A DNA stretch of 64,000 bases from contig NZ_JAFFQD010000023.1 of the NCBI RefSeq assembly GCF_016918565.1, positions 26,204 through 90,203 on the forward strand. The letters are read 5' to 3'. Below the pieces are notes generated by a model, which saw nothing but the letters and a program-made list of their open reading frames with translations, made no database searches and had not been told where the DNA came from. Made by a program: the position numbers and the translations under genes. Source of the DNA: Desulfogranum marinum. GTDB taxonomy: Bacteria > Desulfobacterota > Desulfobulbia > Desulfobulbales > Desulfobulbaceae. Positions 1 to 9,236 of this stretch are shown piece by piece; position 1 is the stretch's first letter, and each line of letters starts with the position of its first letter.

Positions 1-83
1 GAAAATACAAAGAAAAGAGTAACAGAATATATGATGCAAAAAAATGTCTCCTGCAACCATTTTCAATTTTTTCTTTTCTTCAC

Positions 84-107
84 CCTATAAATGCTATAGG
101 TTTCTTT
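84..107 (+). terminator. Weak terminator-like hairpin upstream of pheA
   Basis: CCTATA (84-89), a 5-base loop and TATAGG (95-100) are followed by TTTCTTT. The stem is short and A/T-rich, so this is only a possible end for a transcript entering from the left edge. The rest of 1-229 shows no gene; it must contain the pheA promoter, which I could not place. Confidence 0.25.
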
Positions 108-229
108 GTGTCTACCAAATACATATGTTGCCATCATATTGCCTTTTGGTACAACCACGTGTTTGTCATTAAGCAGATACGTACAAACACTGTCCAACTT
201 TTTCCAAGCCAATTAGAAGACGAACAACC

Positions 230-1333
230 ATGACCTCAAAAGCAAATATTTCTCATGTCCGAGACAGAATTGACGAAATTGACGATACCATTTTAGACCT
301 TTTAAAAGAACGTCTTGAATGTGCGTTGACAATAGGCGAGTTGAAAAATGAAACCAAGCGTGCAAAGTGGGATCCGCAAAGGGAACTCGAAATTTATAAT
401 CGCCTCCGGCAAAAGAACCAGGAGGTATTCCCTTACAAAGCCCTTCACTCCATATTTCACGAAATTATAACCACATGTAGACTATCACAACGAAAAGCAA
501 CCGTCGCCTATCTTGGGCCGGAAGCGACTTTTACCCACCAGGCAGGTGTTAAATATTTTGGACAGTCAGCTGATTACCGTCCACTTGAGGCTATTGTTGA
601 AGTCTTCCAGGAGGTTGAAAAAGAACGGGTACAGTACGGTATCGTTCCAGTTGAAAACTCCATTGAAGGGGCTGTAACCTCAAGCCTGGATTCCTTTTTC
701 AATTACAAAGTACAGATATGCGGAGAAATTCAACTGCCGATTACCCATAACCTGGTTTGTCGATCCGGAAACCTTGAAGATATTCAAACCGTTGCCTCTC
801 ATGCCCAGGGTCTTGCTCAATGCAGAGAATGGCTACGGAAAAATCTACCGAACATCCCCACCCTGCCGGTGTTCTCGACCGGCGCCGCTGCACAGATGGC
901 TGCTAACAACCCCAATGTCGGCGCCATTGCAAGCGACCTCGCTGTCACGGCCTATGATCTGCAAGTGGTTGTGAAAGGGATCGAAGATTACCAGGGGAAC
1001 ACCACCCGTTTTCTGGTCCTTGGAAAACAATCCCCACAAAAAAGCGGCGCAGACAAAACCTCTGTCTTGCTGGGTTTGATCAACCGACCAGGGGCATTAA
1101 ACGAGATATTGACCATCCTGTCAGCCAAAAACATCGATCTTGCCAAGATTGAATCCAGGCCGACCAAAGGCAAACAGTGGAAATATCTTTTTTTCCTCGA
1201 TATGATAGGACACATGGACGACCCAGTCATTCATGAAGCGTGTAATATTTTACAACAAATATGCGCTTATTTTGAATGGCTTGGATCCTATCCCCGCGCC
1301 GACAATATTGACTTCAACGGTGGTGCATTTTAA
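230..1333 (+). CDS. pheA: Bifunctional chorismate mutase / prephenate dehydratase (P-protein)
   Basis: Converts chorismate to prephenate and then to phenylpyruvate, the committed steps of phenylalanine synthesis in the cytoplasm. The 367 residues show the usual order: an AroQ-type helical chorismate mutase (about 5-88), a prephenate dehydratase domain (about 92-270) with the VPVENSIEG segment and the catalytic TRF motif near residue 260, and a C-terminal ACT domain (about 280-355) with GALN and ESRP motifs that in this family bind phenylalanine for feedback inhibition. Length is normal. The ATG follows a weak AGAAGA ribosome site. It precedes an ABC-F gene by 113 bases and is probably its own transcription unit. 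Confidence 0.95.
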   Translation: MTSKANISHVRDRIDEIDDTILDLLKERLECALTIGELKNETKRAKWDPQRELEIYNRLRQKNQEVFPYKALHSIFHEIITTCRLSQRKATVAYLGPEATFTHQAGVKYFGQSADYRPLEAIVEVFQEVEKERVQYGIVPVENSIEGAVTSSLDSFFNYKVQICGEIQLPITHNLVCRSGNLEDIQTVASHAQGLAQCREWLRKNLPNIPTLPVFSTGAAAQMAANNPNVGAIASDLAVTAYDLQVVVKGIEDYQGNTTRFLVLGKQSPQKSGADKTSVLLGLINRPGALNEILTILSAKNIDLAKIESRPTKGKQWKYLFFLDMIGHMDDPVIHEACNILQQICAYFEWLGSYPRADNIDFNGGAF

Positions 1334-1378
1334 GTTACCAATCAACATTCATTCATACTCGCCTGGCAGGCTCCCTAT

Positions 1379-1403
1379 GCCGCAATGGAAATCATATTGC
1401 GGC
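1379..1403 (+). other. Hairpin between pheA and the ABC-F gene
   Basis: GCCGCAAT (1379-1386) and ATTGCGGC (1396-1403) form a perfect 8-bp stem with a 9-base loop. No T-tract follows, so it is not a classical Rho-independent terminator; it could stabilise the pheA 3' end or attenuate read-through into the ABC-F gene. Confidence 0.4.
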
Positions 1404-1446
1404 GTAATACCAATCATACAAACAGGTTCCATTTAATTCCGCTGTT

Positions 1447-3282
1447 ATGCTACCACTTCTCAGTTGCAAGGGTTTGAGCAAAGCATTTGGTGCTCAAACC
1501 CTGTTTTCCAATATCACCATGAATTTGCACACAGGGGACCGTGCCGGTTTGATAGGTCCCAACGGTTCCGGTAAATCCACCCTGCTGAAAATTTTCTGCG
1601 GGCTTGCCGAGTGTGACAGTGGTGAGATTTTCAGCCCCAAACATACCCGCCTGAGTTATGTAGCTCAGGAAGACACTTTTCATGAAGAGCTGAACTGCGT
1701 AGACAATCTTTATCTTGCCGTAAAAGATCTGGATATTGAGCAGACAGAGCAATATAACCGCATCTATGCAATCCTTAGTCGTGCCGACTTTGAGGACCAA
1801 ACCAGCCCTGTACAAAAATTATCCGGCGGCTGGCGTAAACGACTTGCACTCTGTAGAGCGCTGGTTGTCTACCCCGATGTACTGATCATGGACGAACCGA
1901 CCAACCATCTCGACATTGAGGGGATAATCTGGCTTGAAAAGTTACTGCGCGCCAATCTCCCGGAAAGCCCGGCAGCGATGCTCATGGTCAGCCATGATCG
2001 GCGTTTTTTGGAAAACACAGTCAACAGAATAATTGAACTTGGTCCTGTATACCCCGAGGGCTCGCTCGAGTCCACTGGTACCTATGCTGATTTTCTGGAA
2101 AAGAAATCAGCTTTTCTGGACCAGCAGCAACAAACCGAAGAACGGCTTGCTAACAAGATGCGACGAGAAACAGAATGGCTTCGCAGGGGTCCGAAAGCAC
2201 GTTCGACCAAAGCAAAGTATCGCATAGATGAAGCTGGTCGTCTCCAGGGAGAGCTGAATAATGTTCGTTCGCGAAATCGGGCAGCTGGTTCGGTTGCCAT
2301 CCAATTTGATGCAACGCATCGTAAGACTAAAAAACTTCTGGTCTGCAAGAAGATAAGCAAACAATTTACAGATACCCCGCTGTTTAAAAATCTTGACCTG
2401 GTGCTTTCGCCCGGATCACGCCTGGGTATTTTAGGCAGAAACGGGACCGGAAAATCGACCCTGATGCAAATTCTTGCGGCAGCCACTGAAAGTGACGGCC
2501 CTAAGCCCGATAGCGGCAGCATCACCACTGCAGAGAATGTACGCATTGTCAGCTTTGATCAACGCCGCGAACAACTGGACAAAAATACAACACTTAAACG
2601 CGCTCTTGCTCCTGATGGCGACTCTGTTGTTTATCAGGACAGAAGTATCCACGTTGTTTCCTGGGCAAAACGCTTTCTTTTTCGACCTGACCAGCTCGAC
2701 ACCCCTGTGCATCGTTTATCAGGAGGTGAGCAGGCAAGAATTCTCATTGCCCGCCTGATGCTCAAACCAGCCGACATTCTCCTTCTTGATGAGCCGACAA
2801 ATGACCTGGACATTCCTTCACTGGATGTCCTGGAAGAAAGCCTGGCCGAATTTCCAGGTGCATTGGTACTGGTCAGCCATGATCGTTTTCTGCTCGACCA
2901 GGTCTGCAATACGATCCTTGGCTTCAACGGTAAAGGAGGCACCAATTTTTTTGCTGACTATGAGCAGTGGCTCGCAGACTTGCACCTTGTAGAAAAGGGG
3001 AGCCCCAAAAAACCTACCACTGAAGCACGCCCTAAGAAATCTTCCAAACCAAAAAGCGGTAAGTTGTCCTATATGAATCAACGCGAATATGACCAGATGG
3101 AAGATGAAATTAATCGACGTGAACAACGGATAGAAGAACTGCAGACGCTGATGGTGTCGCCGGAAGTGGTCTCCGACTCACAGCTTTTGCAGGACTACTG
3201 GAACGAACAGGAACAGCTGCAAAACGAAGTGGAAAAGCTCTATTCCCGCTGGGAAGAACTGGAAGAGCTTAAGCTTATATAG
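1447..3282 (+). CDS. ABC-F family ATPase (Uup-like)
   Basis: Soluble ABC protein with two nucleotide-binding domains and no membrane segment, the hallmark of the ABC-F family, whose characterised members act on ribosomes (translation rescue, ribosome assembly, antibiotic protection). Walker A motifs lie at residues 37-45 (GPNGSGKST) and about 330-338 (GRNGTGKST); signatures are LSGGW and LSGGE; both Walker B segments end in DEPTN. A charged linker rich in Arg/Lys separates the domains. The last ~70 residues are a predicted coiled coil after a Lys-rich stretch, matching the DNA-binding C-terminal domain of Uup. Assignment to the Uup branch rests on that tail; the target is unknown. Confidence 0.88.
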   Translation: MLPLLSCKGLSKAFGAQTLFSNITMNLHTGDRAGLIGPNGSGKSTLLKIFCGLAECDSGEIFSPKHTRLSYVAQEDTFHEELNCVDNLYLAVKDLDIEQTEQYNRIYAILSRADFEDQTSPVQKLSGGWRKRLALCRALVVYPDVLIMDEPTNHLDIEGIIWLEKLLRANLPESPAAMLMVSHDRRFLENTVNRIIELGPVYPEGSLESTGTYADFLEKKSAFLDQQQQTEERLANKMRRETEWLRRGPKARSTKAKYRIDEAGRLQGELNNVRSRNRAAGSVAIQFDATHRKTKKLLVCKKISKQFTDTPLFKNLDLVLSPGSRLGILGRNGTGKSTLMQILAAATESDGPKPDSGSITTAENVRIVSFDQRREQLDKNTTLKRALAPDGDSVVYQDRSIHVVSWAKRFLFRPDQLDTPVHRLSGGEQARILIARLMLKPADILLLDEPTNDLDIPSLDVLEESLAEFPGALVLVSHDRFLLDQVCNTILGFNGKGGTNFFADYEQWLADLHLVEKGSPKKPTTEARPKKSSKPKSGKLSYMNQREYDQMEDEINRREQRIEELQTLMVSPEVVSDSQLLQDYWNEQEQLQNEVEKLYSRWEELEELKLI

Positions 3283-3357
3283 CCCAAGGCAGGTACGTCT
3301 CTACAACGTCCTTCACCTCAATTACGAGAGGTAACCGCTCAGTGGGTTGATAACTCG

Positions 3358-3386
3358 TTGACACACTATATCTTTTTTTATATATC
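3358..3386 (+). promoter_or_regulatory. Sigma-70-type promoter for the amino-acid ABC importer
   Basis: A perfect -35 box TTGACA (3358-3363) is separated by exactly 17 bases from TATATC (3381-3386), a 4-of-6 match to the -10 box. Transcription would begin near 3393, leaving a leader of about 70 bases before the solute-binding protein gene. Confidence 0.6.
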
Positions 3387-3461
3387 AGGGGCGTTAATGG
3401 TACTGTGTATTTTCAATATAAAGACACTGCCCCAGCTATCAAAATCTACAAGGTGAACCCT

Positions 3462-4214
3462 ATGATGAAAAAAATCCTGGCTTTGTTTGCTGCTTTCTCT
3501 CTTCTTGCCATGTGCAGCACCGCTTTTGCAGCTAAAAGCAAAATCGTCAACGGTATTGATGCCAACTTTCCTCCCTTTGCCTACATTGACAAAACCGGTA
3601 AACCAAGCGGTTTTGATGTTGAAGCTATGGATTGGATTGCCAATGACATCGGCGTTGAAGTCTGCCACCAACCCATTGAGTGGGATGGTATTATCACCGC
3701 TTTATTGACCAAAAAAATAGACATAATAGCCTCAGGCATGAGTGCCACAGCAGAGCGTGCTAAAAAAGTCAACTTCACCATCCCTTACTGGATCATCAAG
3801 CAGGTTATGGTCACTAAAAAGGGTTCTCCGCTGACCATTGAAGACATTCTGAACGGTAAAAAAGTCATTGGTGTACAGCAAGGAACCACGGAGGCAAAGT
3901 GGCTCAAGGCTGAAGCCGAGAAAAATGGCTGGAACTATGAACTTCGTTACTACAGCTCTTCCCCACTTTCAGTTGAGGACGTCTTAAACGGCAGAATAGA
4001 TGCGGCAGCTATGGATGATGCACCAGCGCATGATGCAGCTTCCAAGAAAGATGTACAGATTGTCGGCACCTTCGGCATGCACGAAGAAGATTTTGCTTAT
4101 GCCGTACGCAAAGATAACCCTGAATTGCTGGAAAAAGTAAACACGTCTCTGGCCAAGCTCATGGCATCTCCTAAGTGGGATGAATTGATCAAAAAGTATG
4201 AGCTAAACAAGTAA
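3462..4214 (+). CDS. Polar amino-acid ABC transporter, periplasmic solute-binding protein
   Basis: Periplasmic receptor (SBP_bac_3 family) that would deliver an amino acid to the permease pair encoded downstream. I start it at ATG 3462 because AAGGTG lies 7 bases upstream and the product then opens with a clear Sec signal: a Lys pair, a hydrophobic core (ILALFAAFSLLAM) and an A-F-A-A cleavage region near residue 24. An earlier in-frame ATG (3405) would bury the signal behind 19 polar residues. The remaining ~225 residues carry the usual GIDANFPPFAY and GKPSGFDVE opening. The ligand cannot be read from sequence. A strong hairpin after the gene sets it apart from the permease genes. Confidence 0.92.
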   Translation: MMKKILALFAAFSLLAMCSTAFAAKSKIVNGIDANFPPFAYIDKTGKPSGFDVEAMDWIANDIGVEVCHQPIEWDGIITALLTKKIDIIASGMSATAERAKKVNFTIPYWIIKQVMVTKKGSPLTIEDILNGKKVIGVQQGTTEAKWLKAEAEKNGWNYELRYYSSSPLSVEDVLNGRIDAAAMDDAPAHDAASKKDVQIVGTFGMHEEDFAYAVRKDNPELLEKVNTSLAKLMASPKWDELIKKYELNK

Positions 4215-4223
4215 TCTACGATG

Positions 4224-4258
4224 GGCGGATATCACTTCTACGGTATCCGCCTTTTGTT
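4224..4258 (+). terminator. Rho-independent (partial) terminator after the binding-protein gene
   Basis: GGCGGATA (4224-4231) pairs with TATCCGCC (4244-4251) across a 12-base loop and is followed by TTTTGTTAT. It sits between the binding protein and the permease genes. In binding-protein operons such a hairpin often permits partial read-through and yields an excess of the binding protein; that role is inferred here. Confidence 0.75.
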
Positions 4259-4382
4259 ATAGGCCATCTTGCATCTATGCCTGTGGTATTTTTTCGCATG
4301 TTTCAACCTTGCAAAAAAACCTAATTATTCAAGACATCCTATATATTTTCCCCTGACCCCATCACCCCATTTTCTGACTCCC

Positions 4383-4402
4383 TATAACCTCTAAGGGTTA
4401 TA
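4383..4402 (+). other. Small leader hairpin before the first permease gene
   Basis: TATAACC (4383-4389) and GGTTATA (4396-4402) form a perfect 7-bp stem 18 bases before the permease ATG. It may affect translation or mRNA stability of the downstream genes; no known riboswitch fold is recognisable. Confidence 0.35.
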
Positions 4403-4420
4403 TTTCACTCTCCGGAAATT

Positions 4421-5104
4421 ATGCCAGCCAGCCTTTCTGTTATTGTAGATTCTTTTCCTTATCTTCTTCAAGGCACTCTCAATACCGCTGGTATTGTCTT
4501 TGCTGCAATGTTTCTTGGGTTACTGATAGGAATTGCTGTCGCGGTTGGCATTGTCTATGGCAAGCGGCCGATACAGCTTCTACTGAGCACCTATGTTTGG
4601 TTTTTCCGGGGTGTACCTGTTTTGGTACTGCTCTTTCTTTTTTATTTTGGCCTGTTTTCTTATTTCGATATAGGTTTCAGCGCGTTCACCTCTGTCACCA
4701 TTGTTCTCGGCCTGACAACCGGCGCTTATCAAGCAAATATTTTCAGAGGGGCCATTCTCGCGTTACCCAAAGGCCAATTTAGAGCTGCCAGTGCCTTGGG
4801 AATGAGTAACAGCCAGGCCGTACGATCTATTATATTGCCCCAGATACTGCGTATGTCCATTCCCGCATGGTCCAATGAATATTCCATTATCCTTAAAGAC
4901 TCCGCCCTGGCTTTTGTTATAGGCGCTCCGGAAATCATGGCCCGGACCCAGTTCGTCGCTTCAAGGACCTATCAGCATCTTCCGTTGTATATAGCAGCTG
5001 GAATCCTCTACTTTTTCCTGACATGGGCAGGAGTGTATGCATTAAACAAACTTTCTGATGCGGTACGCATTCCCGGCTACAGTCACAATGGTATACAAGA
5101 ATGA
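4421..5104 (+). CDS. Polar amino-acid ABC transporter permease (first subunit)
   Basis: Inner-membrane subunit of the HisM/GlnP type, 227 residues with about five hydrophobic segments. The EAA loop that contacts the ATPase is visible (GAYQANIFRGAILALPKGQ, then AASALGMS). Its stop overlaps the ATPase gene start by 4 bases (ATGA), a sign of translational coupling. Together with the permease at 5868 it would form a heterodimeric membrane channel. The ribosome site is weak (CTCCGGA). Confidence 0.9.
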   Translation: MPASLSVIVDSFPYLLQGTLNTAGIVFAAMFLGLLIGIAVAVGIVYGKRPIQLLLSTYVWFFRGVPVLVLLFLFYFGLFSYFDIGFSAFTSVTIVLGLTTGAYQANIFRGAILALPKGQFRAASALGMSNSQAVRSIILPQILRMSIPAWSNEYSIILKDSALAFVIGAPEIMARTQFVASRTYQHLPLYIAAGILYFFLTWAGVYALNKLSDAVRIPGYSHNGIQE

Positions 5105-5865
5105 CCTCCAATACTCCAATACTCAAAGCACAAGCCATCCAAAAATCCTTTGACGGCAACACCATTTTAAACGGTGTTGATGTTGTACTGGAAAAAGGTG
5201 AAATTATCGTCCTCATAGGACCTTCCGGGGGTGGTAAAAGTACACTGCTGCAATGTATTAATTGCCTGGTTATTCCGGACGACGGCCAGATAGAACTGGA
5301 ACAACAGCCGATAGATTTTTCCAACAAGCAAGATCTTTATCGACTGCGGCAACAGGTTGGTATGATTTTTCAGGAATTCAACCTGTTTGATCACCTCACA
5401 GCCTTGGACAACATAACGATTGCCCTGCGCAAGGTAAAAAAACTCGACCGTAATACAGCAGAAAAACGCGCCCGACTGGAACTGGAACAGGTCGGACTAG
5501 GGGAGAAAGGTGACCTCTACCCTGCTCAGTTGTCTGGAGGACAAAAGCAGCGCGTCGCCATTGCCAGGGCATTGGCAATGGATCCTAAGATACTGTTGCT
5601 CGATGAACCAACTTCGGCCCTCGATCCCGATCTTATAGGCGAGGTCATATCCGTCATCAAAAACCTGGCTGCAAAAGGGATGACCATGATTATGGCTACC
5701 CACCAAATTAGCCTGATCTCGACCCTTGCCGATCATATTCTTTTTATGGAAAACGGGCAGATTGTGGAGTCCGGAACCCCAAAAGAGCTCCTTGCCAAGG
5801 GCAACGTCAATAAAACGCAAGGGTTCTGTGACCGCTTAAACGAGCTAGCCACCGGAGAGCAATAA
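5101..5865 (+). CDS. Polar amino-acid ABC transporter ATP-binding protein
   Basis: ATPase of the GlnQ/HisP family that powers uptake of the amino acid. 254 residues with Walker A GPSGGGKST near residue 40, Q-loop QEFNLFDHLT, signature LSGGQKQRVAIARAL, Walker B ILLLDEPTSALD and a switch His in ATHQIS. The gene lies between the two permease genes, overlaps the first by 4 bases and is 2 bases from the second, so all three are certainly co-translated. Confidence 0.93.
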   Translation: MTSNTPILKAQAIQKSFDGNTILNGVDVVLEKGEIIVLIGPSGGGKSTLLQCINCLVIPDDGQIELEQQPIDFSNKQDLYRLRQQVGMIFQEFNLFDHLTALDNITIALRKVKKLDRNTAEKRARLELEQVGLGEKGDLYPAQLSGGQKQRVAIARALAMDPKILLLDEPTSALDPDLIGEVISVIKNLAAKGMTMIMATHQISLISTLADHILFMENGQIVESGTPKELLAKGNVNKTQGFCDRLNELATGEQ

Positions 5866-5867
5866 AC

Positions 5868-6533
5868 GTGGATTTTTCTCCATTCTATCAGGAACTTTTT
5901 TCAAGCCTTAATCGGGGCCTGCTCATGTCTGTTGCCCTGATTGTTCCCTCTGCCATTGGCGGTGTCCTTATCGGGATTACCGCCGGGTGCTTACGCGCAT
6001 ACGGCAACCGGGCAGTCCGGCTACTTGGTAACGGCTATGCTGCCGTGTTCAGAGGGACCCCGCTTGTAGTCCAACTTTTTGTGCTCTACTTCGGGTTACC
6101 CAACCTTGGGATCTATTTCTCTCCCTATGCAGCTGCTGTAACCGGTTTTATTCTTTGCAGTGGTGCGTACCAATCAGAATATATTCGCGGAGCACTGCTC
6201 TCCATAAAACGCGGCCAATACGCCGGTGCCCATGCACTCGGTTTAACCCATTTTCAAACCATTTTCTGGATTATTATTCCCCAGGCAGTGCGCCGCGCTA
6301 TTCATGGCTGCGGCAATGAAATCATCTACCTTATTAAATATTCATCTCTTGCCTATATCGTTACGTGTTTAGAGCTCACAGGAGAAGGTAAAACCGTCGC
6401 CACTGAATACTTCCGTTTCACTGAAGTATTTATAATCATCGGCCTTTATTATCTTGCCCTGGTAACATGTGCCTCTTTTCTTCTAAAAATTATCGAAAAA
6501 CGACTCTATATTCCTGGTTTTGGCCATAAATAA
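5868..6533 (+). CDS. Polar amino-acid ABC transporter permease (second subunit)
   Basis: Second HisM/GlnP-type membrane subunit, 221 residues, with the EAA loop GAYQSEYIRGALLSIKRGQ followed by GAHALGLTHFQ. It starts with GTG; GGAGAG at the end of the ATPase gene serves as ribosome site. Having two different permease genes around one ATPase gene is the classical arrangement for heterodimeric polar amino-acid importers. Substrate specificity is unknown. Confidence 0.9.
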   Translation: MDFSPFYQELFSSLNRGLLMSVALIVPSAIGGVLIGITAGCLRAYGNRAVRLLGNGYAAVFRGTPLVVQLFVLYFGLPNLGIYFSPYAAAVTGFILCSGAYQSEYIRGALLSIKRGQYAGAHALGLTHFQTIFWIIIPQAVRRAIHGCGNEIIYLIKYSSLAYIVTCLELTGEGKTVATEYFRFTEVFIIIGLYYLALVTCASFLLKIIEKRLYIPGFGHK

Positions 6534-6565
6534 AACACCAAACCGCTCCCAACCTTTTCTTTGCC

Positions 6566-7978
6566 ATGCCATATCCCTTTTCTCCCCTTACCTCCGCAAT
6601 TAAGGAAATAATCACTGCTGCCGTTGCACCAGGTTCAGTGATTACCGACGACCAAGCTTTACACAAATATTCCGGCGATGCCTCCAAGTTACGCTACACC
6701 CCTGAAATGGTCATCTGCCCTCAGTCTGTTGCCGATGTCCAGCATGTTATACAGCTTGCCAATAAATATAATTTCGCGGTAACTCCTCGGGGAGCTGGAT
6801 CCGGTCTTGCCGGAGGGTGTCTTGCTGATCATGCCGGCGTTGTCCTCTCAACCGAACGGCTTACCGACATCCAGGTTATGGATCCGGTTAATGGTATTAT
6901 CAAAGTACAGGCCGGCGTAATCAGCCAAGATGTGAAAAGTGCAGCAGATGCCGGCGGACTCTACTATCCTCCTGATCCGGCTGGCATGGATCTCAGTACC
7001 ATTGGTGGCAATGCCGCTACAGACGCCGGCGGACCTGCCTGTGTTAAATACGGGACTACCAGAGATTATATTCTTGGCCTGGAAGCGGTATTGCCTAACG
7101 GCGAACATATTGCCACCGGTGTCCAAACCAGAAAAGGCGTGGTGGGGTATGACTTGACCAACCTGCTTGTAGGCAGTGAAGGAACTCTTGGAATTATCAC
7201 CAGCCTCTGGCTAAGGCTCATACCCAAACCTCCCGCTGTTATCGGGTTAATGTGTGTGTTCAGCGACATGAGCTCGGCCATGCAAAGTGTCACTACCATA
7301 ATGGCTTCTGGGCACCTGCCCTGCGCCATTGAATTTCTTGATCACAAATGTATTTCCCTGGTTGGAGAAATGCTCCCTTTTGACCTGCCAGGCGCGACGC
7401 CCTCCATACTCATCATCGAACTCGACGGCCCGGCAAGCCAGATTAAAGAGGAGCTCAGCACCATCGAGCAGATCCTCCACTTACATGGTGCTGCTGCCAT
7501 TCTACCGGCCACCAACAATCAAGAACGGCAGGAAATTTGGAACGTTCGACGACAGGTAAGTTTACGCATTCATGATTACGCCAATGTATACATCCCGGAG
7601 GACGTAGCCGTTCCGATCAGTGCCATAGCCCAACTCATTGATGCACTGCCTCTTTATGAGGATAAATATGGCGTTGAAATCTTTGCCTTTGGGCATGCAG
7701 GGGACGGTAATATACATCTCAGCGTTACCGCAAAAGAGAGTAACAACCGACATAATGCTGAATCCGCTGTCAAGGATCTGCTGGCGCACAGCATTGAACT
7801 CAAAGGAACCATTTCAGGTGAACATGGAATAGGACTTGCCAAAAAGAGTTACCTGCCGATGGAACTTTCGCCAACGAGCATAGCCTTGCAGCAGAACATA
7901 AAGAAGCTCTTTGATCCCAATGCTATCCTCAACCCCGGAAAAGTTTTCCCCGACCTTTCTGAAAGCTCAAACCCATGA
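6566..7978 (+). CDS. FAD-linked 2-hydroxyacid dehydrogenase (GlcD / D-lactate dehydrogenase family)
   Basis: Flavoprotein that oxidises a 2-hydroxyacid such as glycolate or D-lactate to the 2-oxoacid. 470 residues: a PCMH-type FAD-binding domain (about 40-215) containing PRGAGSGLAGG and the GGNAATDAGG region, and a C-terminal FAD-oxidase domain with FGHAGDGNIHLS and GEHGIGLAKK, both diagnostic of the GlcD/Dld family. No glcE or glcF partner gene is adjacent. The stop overlaps the next gene's ATG by 4 bases, so the enzyme is co-expressed with an aminotransferase that could use the resulting 2-oxoacid (inference). Exact substrate is open; lactate fits the lifestyle inferred for the organism. 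Confidence 0.88.
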   Translation: MPYPFSPLTSAIKEIITAAVAPGSVITDDQALHKYSGDASKLRYTPEMVICPQSVADVQHVIQLANKYNFAVTPRGAGSGLAGGCLADHAGVVLSTERLTDIQVMDPVNGIIKVQAGVISQDVKSAADAGGLYYPPDPAGMDLSTIGGNAATDAGGPACVKYGTTRDYILGLEAVLPNGEHIATGVQTRKGVVGYDLTNLLVGSEGTLGIITSLWLRLIPKPPAVIGLMCVFSDMSSAMQSVTTIMASGHLPCAIEFLDHKCISLVGEMLPFDLPGATPSILIIELDGPASQIKEELSTIEQILHLHGAAAILPATNNQERQEIWNVRRQVSLRIHDYANVYIPEDVAVPISAIAQLIDALPLYEDKYGVEIFAFGHAGDGNIHLSVTAKESNNRHNAESAVKDLLAHSIELKGTISGEHGIGLAKKSYLPMELSPTSIALQQNIKKLFDPNAILNPGKVFPDLSESSNP

Positions 7979-9159
7979 CCCCAATGATACGCAAACCATT
8001 TAGTCGACCAAGTAGCAGAATACAGGCTGTTGCCCCTTCAGCCACCAAAGTAATGGCAGATCGTGCAGCCGGTATACACAATTGCGTTTCTCTGGGGCAA
8101 GGCGTCCCCGGTTTTGCTCCTCCGCCGCATGTTATGGAGGCCGTGCAACAAATGCTTGTGGATAATCCCACCATCAGCAGGTACACGCTCCAAACGGGTA
8201 TGCCCCAACTGCGCGAACGGCTCAGTGAGTACTTGCTGGCTGAAAAGGGAGTTAAAGCCGACCCGGTTCACGAAATATGCGTAACAGTCGGCGGTATGGA
8301 AGCACTGCTCGCATCGATCCTTGCAGTGGTTGACCCTGGTGATGAGGTGTTGCTTCCTTCCCCCACCTATGCCTCGTACACGGAGCAAGTCCTGCTTGCC
8401 GGAGGCGTTCCTGTTTTTGTCCCTTTAACCAAGCAGTGGGGGCTGGATCCGGCCGGTCTTAGAGCGGCTGTTACCCAAAAAACAAAAGCAATTCTGCTCT
8501 GCAACCCCGGCAACCCAACGGGAAATGTCTATTCCGCAGACGAAATCCGTGCTCTGTGTGAGCTCGCTGTCGCCAACAACATTGTTCTCATCATCGACGA
8601 AGCATATGACTACATTGTCTACGATGACACCACGATCCTTAATCCACTGAGCGTGGATGCGTATAGGGATCACGTGATAGCCATCGGCTCTTTATCAAAA
8701 AAATATTGTCTTACCGGATGGCGGGTGGGCTGGGTAGCAGCAGCCAGGCAATGGATGGAACATATAACCAAAGTACACGACGCGGCAACGATATGTGCAC
8801 CAACCATATCACAATGTGCAGCTCTTGCAGCACTCAATGGTGATCAACAATGGGTAGCTACCTGTTGTCGGGAATTAGCAAAGAAAAAAGAAGTGTGTTG
8901 CAGTCGGTTGGACAGGCTGGCTCCCCACTTTAGTTACGTTGCTCCCAAAGGTGCATTTTACATCATGGGCAAGTATCATTTTACCACCGATAACTCGCAA
9001 CAGACAGCACATCGATTACTGGATGAAACCGGCGTTATAACGGTACCTGGAGGTTCCTTTGGCCAAGGTGGTGAAGGTCATCTCCGGCTCTCATTTGGAG
9101 GCGAAACTGCAGAGATTAATGAGTCTTTTGATAGGATTGAACGTTGGTTGGGGGCGTAG
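7975..9159 (+). CDS. PLP-dependent aminotransferase, class I/II
   Basis: Fold-type I aminotransferase of 394 residues. It shows NPGNPTG (substrate-binding loop), DEAYDYI (the Asp that pairs with the PLP ring) and SLSKKYCLTGWRVGW, where Lys242 is the likely Schiff-base lysine. The family includes aspartate, aromatic and MalY/PatA-type enzymes; sequence alone does not fix the substrate. Translationally coupled to the upstream FAD dehydrogenase through ATGA. A short G/C hairpin (9151-9156 with 9164-9169) covers its stop codon. Confidence 0.88.
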   Translation: MTPMIRKPFSRPSSRIQAVAPSATKVMADRAAGIHNCVSLGQGVPGFAPPPHVMEAVQQMLVDNPTISRYTLQTGMPQLRERLSEYLLAEKGVKADPVHEICVTVGGMEALLASILAVVDPGDEVLLPSPTYASYTEQVLLAGGVPVFVPLTKQWGLDPAGLRAAVTQKTKAILLCNPGNPTGNVYSADEIRALCELAVANNIVLIIDEAYDYIVYDDTTILNPLSVDAYRDHVIAIGSLSKKYCLTGWRVGWVAAARQWMEHITKVHDAATICAPTISQCAALAALNGDQQWVATCCRELAKKKEVCCSRLDRLAPHFSYVAPKGAFYIMGKYHFTTDNSQQTAHRLLDETGVITVPGGSFGQGGEGHLRLSFGGETAEINESFDRIERWLGA

Positions 9160-9169
9160 CCTCCGCCCC
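9151..9169 (+). other. G/C hairpin over the aminotransferase stop codon
   Basis: GGGGCG (9151-9156) and CGCCCC (9164-9169) form a 6-bp stem with a 7-base loop between the convergent aminotransferase and moaA genes. No T-tract follows on the plus strand. Possibly a weak transcription end; not a textbook terminator. Confidence 0.35.
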
Positions 9170-9236
9170 TTAAGGATTTCCAATGAATCTGTTGGAGTAG
9201 CTATACAATCATCATGAAAAACGCGGGTTCAACGAC

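Noticed and set aside
2082..2546. Minus-strand open frame of 154 codons within the ABC-F gene
   Set aside because: Antisense to the linker and second ATPase domain of the ABC-F protein, Arg/Ser-rich as expected from a reversed frame.
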